Below, piece by piece: positions 62,545 to 64,000 of a stretch of DNA of 64,000 bases. Source of the DNA: Sphingobacterium corticibacter. Lineage in GTDB: Bacteria; Bacteroidota; Bacteroidia; Sphingobacteriales; Sphingobacteriaceae. The first letter of the stretch is position 1. Each line of letters starts with the position of its first letter. Location of the stretch: assembly GCF_003076635.1 (NCBI RefSeq), contig NZ_QDKG01000002.1:124001-188000 (forward strand), read 5' to 3'. A program made the translations under genes and the position numbers. The notes beneath the pieces were generated by a model, which saw nothing but the letters and a program-made list of their open reading frames with translations, was not told where the DNA came from and searched no databases.

Positions 62545-63408
62545 CTATATATTTTTTTTTCTCATCACACATATTCCGCAGAAATACCATTTTACAAGAC
62601 CATTTTTGAGCTTTTTCTTTCTCCCAATTGGCAGACCTAAAATGAAATATAAGGCATTGACACCGGTATCTTCTCCAAGATTATATACCTTGAATTTCTT
62701 TTGAAAGGACTGCTTGAATTCTCTCACGGGAGCCAGTCCTTTATTACGGTCTACTCGATTACTTTGATTAAATAGTGCAAGTGCGGATCCTGCTCGGTGT
62801 TTATAAAAATATAAAGACTTATCTTGTAAGACTAATCGATTGGCAAGGTAAACAGCTTGAATGGAGAACACCAGATCTTCCCCAATACGAATCTTTTCAT
62901 CAAAATAAATAGAGTGGCTTACTAAAAAATCTTTTCTAAGTAAGTATTTAAAACAATGTCCATCTTCTCCTACTTTAGCCAACATCATCTTATCTTCTGC
63001 ATTTGAAGCTACAAAGATTCCATTCCTCTCATGCGACCAGATAGATGATTTTTCATGATAGATACTACAACAAACTACATCTGCGTCGTATTTACAAGCA
63101 CTATTAATCAACTCTTCGTAAAAACAGTGATTAATCAAATCATCTACATCTAGGAAATGTAGATATTGACCCGCCGCACCACTTATACCTGTATTCCTAG
63201 CCGCCGAGACACCTCTATTACTCTGACTAATTACTTTTACATTAAAAGAGTTTGCAATTTCGACGGTTTCATCAGTGGAGCCGTCATCAACAACTAAGAT
63301 CTCAATATCTTTATAAGTCTGAAATTTTACGTTTTCAATGCATTGAGCTATATAAGTAGCAGCATTAAAAGCTGGTATAATCACCGTTATTAGAGGAGTA
63401 TCAGACAT
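62545..63408 (-). CDS. Glycosyltransferase family 2
   Basis: A 287-residue GT2: LITVIIPAFNAATYIAQCI, LVVDDGSTDETVEIA, SQSNRGVSAARNTGISGA and FLDVDDLINH (metal site). The start is the ATG at 63408; 63414 is a GTG. It converges with the CgeB-like genes. Together with the truncated gene at the right edge it suggests another glycan locus beyond the window. Confidence 0.84.
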   Translation of the reverse strand: MSDTPLITVIIPAFNAATYIAQCIENVKFQTYKDIEILVVDDGSTDETVEIANSFNVKVISQSNRGVSAARNTGISGAAGQYLHFLDVDDLINHCFYEELINSACKYDADVVCCSIYHEKSSIWSHERNGIFVASNAEDKMMLAKVGEDGHCFKYLLRKDFLVSHSIYFDEKIRIGEDLVFSIQAVYLANRLVLQDKSLYFYKHRAGSALALFNQSNRVDRNKGLAPVREFKQSFQKKFKVYNLGEDTGVNALYFILGLPIGRKKKLKNGLVKWYFCGICVMRKKNI

Positions 63409-63519
63409 TAGCACAATTAACTAGATTATTCACAAAAACTTTTAAAAGATTATATCGCCAATTTATTATGTACAACGTGTGTAGAAGATTACGTGTCGAT
63501 TTTGCATCCCTCACTTCCT

Positions 63520-64000
63520 CTATTCGTCGGTTTGCTGTACATGACTCTCATTTTTCTTAACCTCTACCCTATCGACATTTCTAAAATAATACCTTAACCT
63601 CGTAAGCTGCTCATCATTTAGATATGTCAGCTTGTGAATAGACGTAATATCTAAAAGATTAGATGGTGCAATAACATTTTCGTGCCCATCTACAACTAAT
63701 CGCAATAAATGAGGATACGTATCCGATACAATAGGGCATTTTTCCTTTTTAAATTTATCACTTACTAGTTCATTATACAAAATTTGCAAAATAAAATAAT
63801 GACGAATTCTACTTTCCGTCTTCCAATAATAGACAATGAGATCAAGTAAAGTTTGTATCATTTCGCTATTGGCTTTTGCAAATATGACGCTGGACAACAT
63901 CCGCACCTTAAATCTTGGATTGGACGACCAGTATTTGAGGTCAGGACTTGGCCAATTTGATTCATCAAAAACTTGATCATCACGTTGAAAAACAAAATAA
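63520..64000 (-). CDS. Capsular polysaccharide synthesis-like protein (partial, N-terminus outside window)
   Basis: The open frame continues past the right edge; the 159 visible residues are the C-terminal part. NPRFKVRMLSSVIFAKANSE, LIVYYWKTESRIRHYFILQI and CPIVSDTYPHLLRL resemble the C-terminal part of the Caps_synth (PF05704) family of GT32-like transferases. The catalytic DxD region would lie upstream, outside the window. The GTG at 63906 is inside the gene and not its start. Confidence 0.6.
   Translation of the reverse strand, partial: YFVFQRDDQVFDESNWPSPDLKYWSSNPRFKVRMLSSVIFAKANSEMIQTLLDLIVYYWKTESRIRHYFILQILYNELVSDKFKKEKCPIVSDTYPHLLRLVVDGHENVIAPSNLLDITSIHKLTYLNDEQLTRLRYYFRNVDRVEVKKNESHVQQTDE

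Noticed and set aside
1-64000. CRISPR arrays, tRNA, rRNA, IS elements
   Set aside because: No regularly spaced repeats, no transposase-like frame, no tRNA-like or rRNA-like sequence was recognised in reading both strands.

Overview
The window is a polysaccharide-biosynthesis region from a member of the Bacteroidota, most likely Sphingobacteriaceae. The grounds are Bacteroidota-type promoters (TTTG/TTG, about 19 nt, TAnnTTTG), a Wzc-type tyrosine kinase paired with a PHP-type phosphatase, a TonB-dependent receptor with a carboxypeptidase-like N-terminal domain, a TPR-HTH regulator, LytS/LytTR signalling and an S23-type four-helix-bundle gene inside an rml operon. No IS element, tRNA, rRNA or CRISPR array was seen.

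Cluster A (left edge to 19285, minus strand) looks like one exopolysaccharide operon. It starts with a WcaJ-type priming transferase, then an outer-membrane barrel protein, a large lipoprotein, a PHP phosphatase, a Wza-type lipoprotein and a Wzc-type kinase. These are followed by a MenD-like ThDP enzyme, a Wzx flippase, an SDR, two pyruvyltransferase-family proteins, a Wzy-like polymerase, three glycosyltransferases and a WecG/TagA-type transferase cut by the left edge. A TPR-HTH regulator (19731-21449) separates it from cluster B.

Cluster B (21587-51411, almost all minus strand) holds a second complete Wzx/Wzy system. Read from its promoter near 51440 it has a cytidylyltransferase-like gene, a nucleotide-sugar dehydrogenase, a second copy of the cytidylyltransferase, rmlB, an S23-type gene, rmlC, rmlD and rmlA, a Wza with six SLBB repeats, a Wzz and a second Wzx. 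Next come a CMP-sugar synthetase, an IMPase, a NeuB-like synthase fused to a putative glycosyltransferase domain, several glycosyltransferases including WbsX, a second Wzy and an acetyltransferase. Two epimerases follow, the second in a WbpV-WbpL-FdtA-WbpM-like priming cassette. One lipoprotein gene (26190-27389) runs against the rest. The sugars suggested are dTDP-L-rhamnose (possibly 6-deoxy-L-talose), a 6-deoxy-HexNAc priming sugar and an unidentified CMP-activated ulosonic acid.

From 51.5 to 60 kb the genes are on the plus strand and mostly housekeeping or envelope related: metF behind a SAM-I riboswitch, an FAD/NAD(P)-binding protein, an AEC transporter, a TonB-dependent receptor, a TPR protein and a LytS/LytTR pair. 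From 60.3 kb to the right edge another AT-rich glycan region begins, with two tandem CgeB-like proteins, a GT2 and a truncated capsular-synthesis protein.

The best candidates for undescribed biology are these. (1) GGTGGACA-type repeats sit just upstream of the predicted promoters of both polysaccharide operons, with two palindromes in the cluster A promoter region. (2) A NeuB-like enzyme lacks its SAF domain and carries an N-terminal domain resembling GT42/DUF115, beside an IMPase and a CMP-sugar synthetase but with no recognisable precursor genes. (3) A MenD-like enzyme with its substrate-binding residues intact lies in an exopolysaccharide operon. (4) Two long RNA hairpins lie in cluster A.
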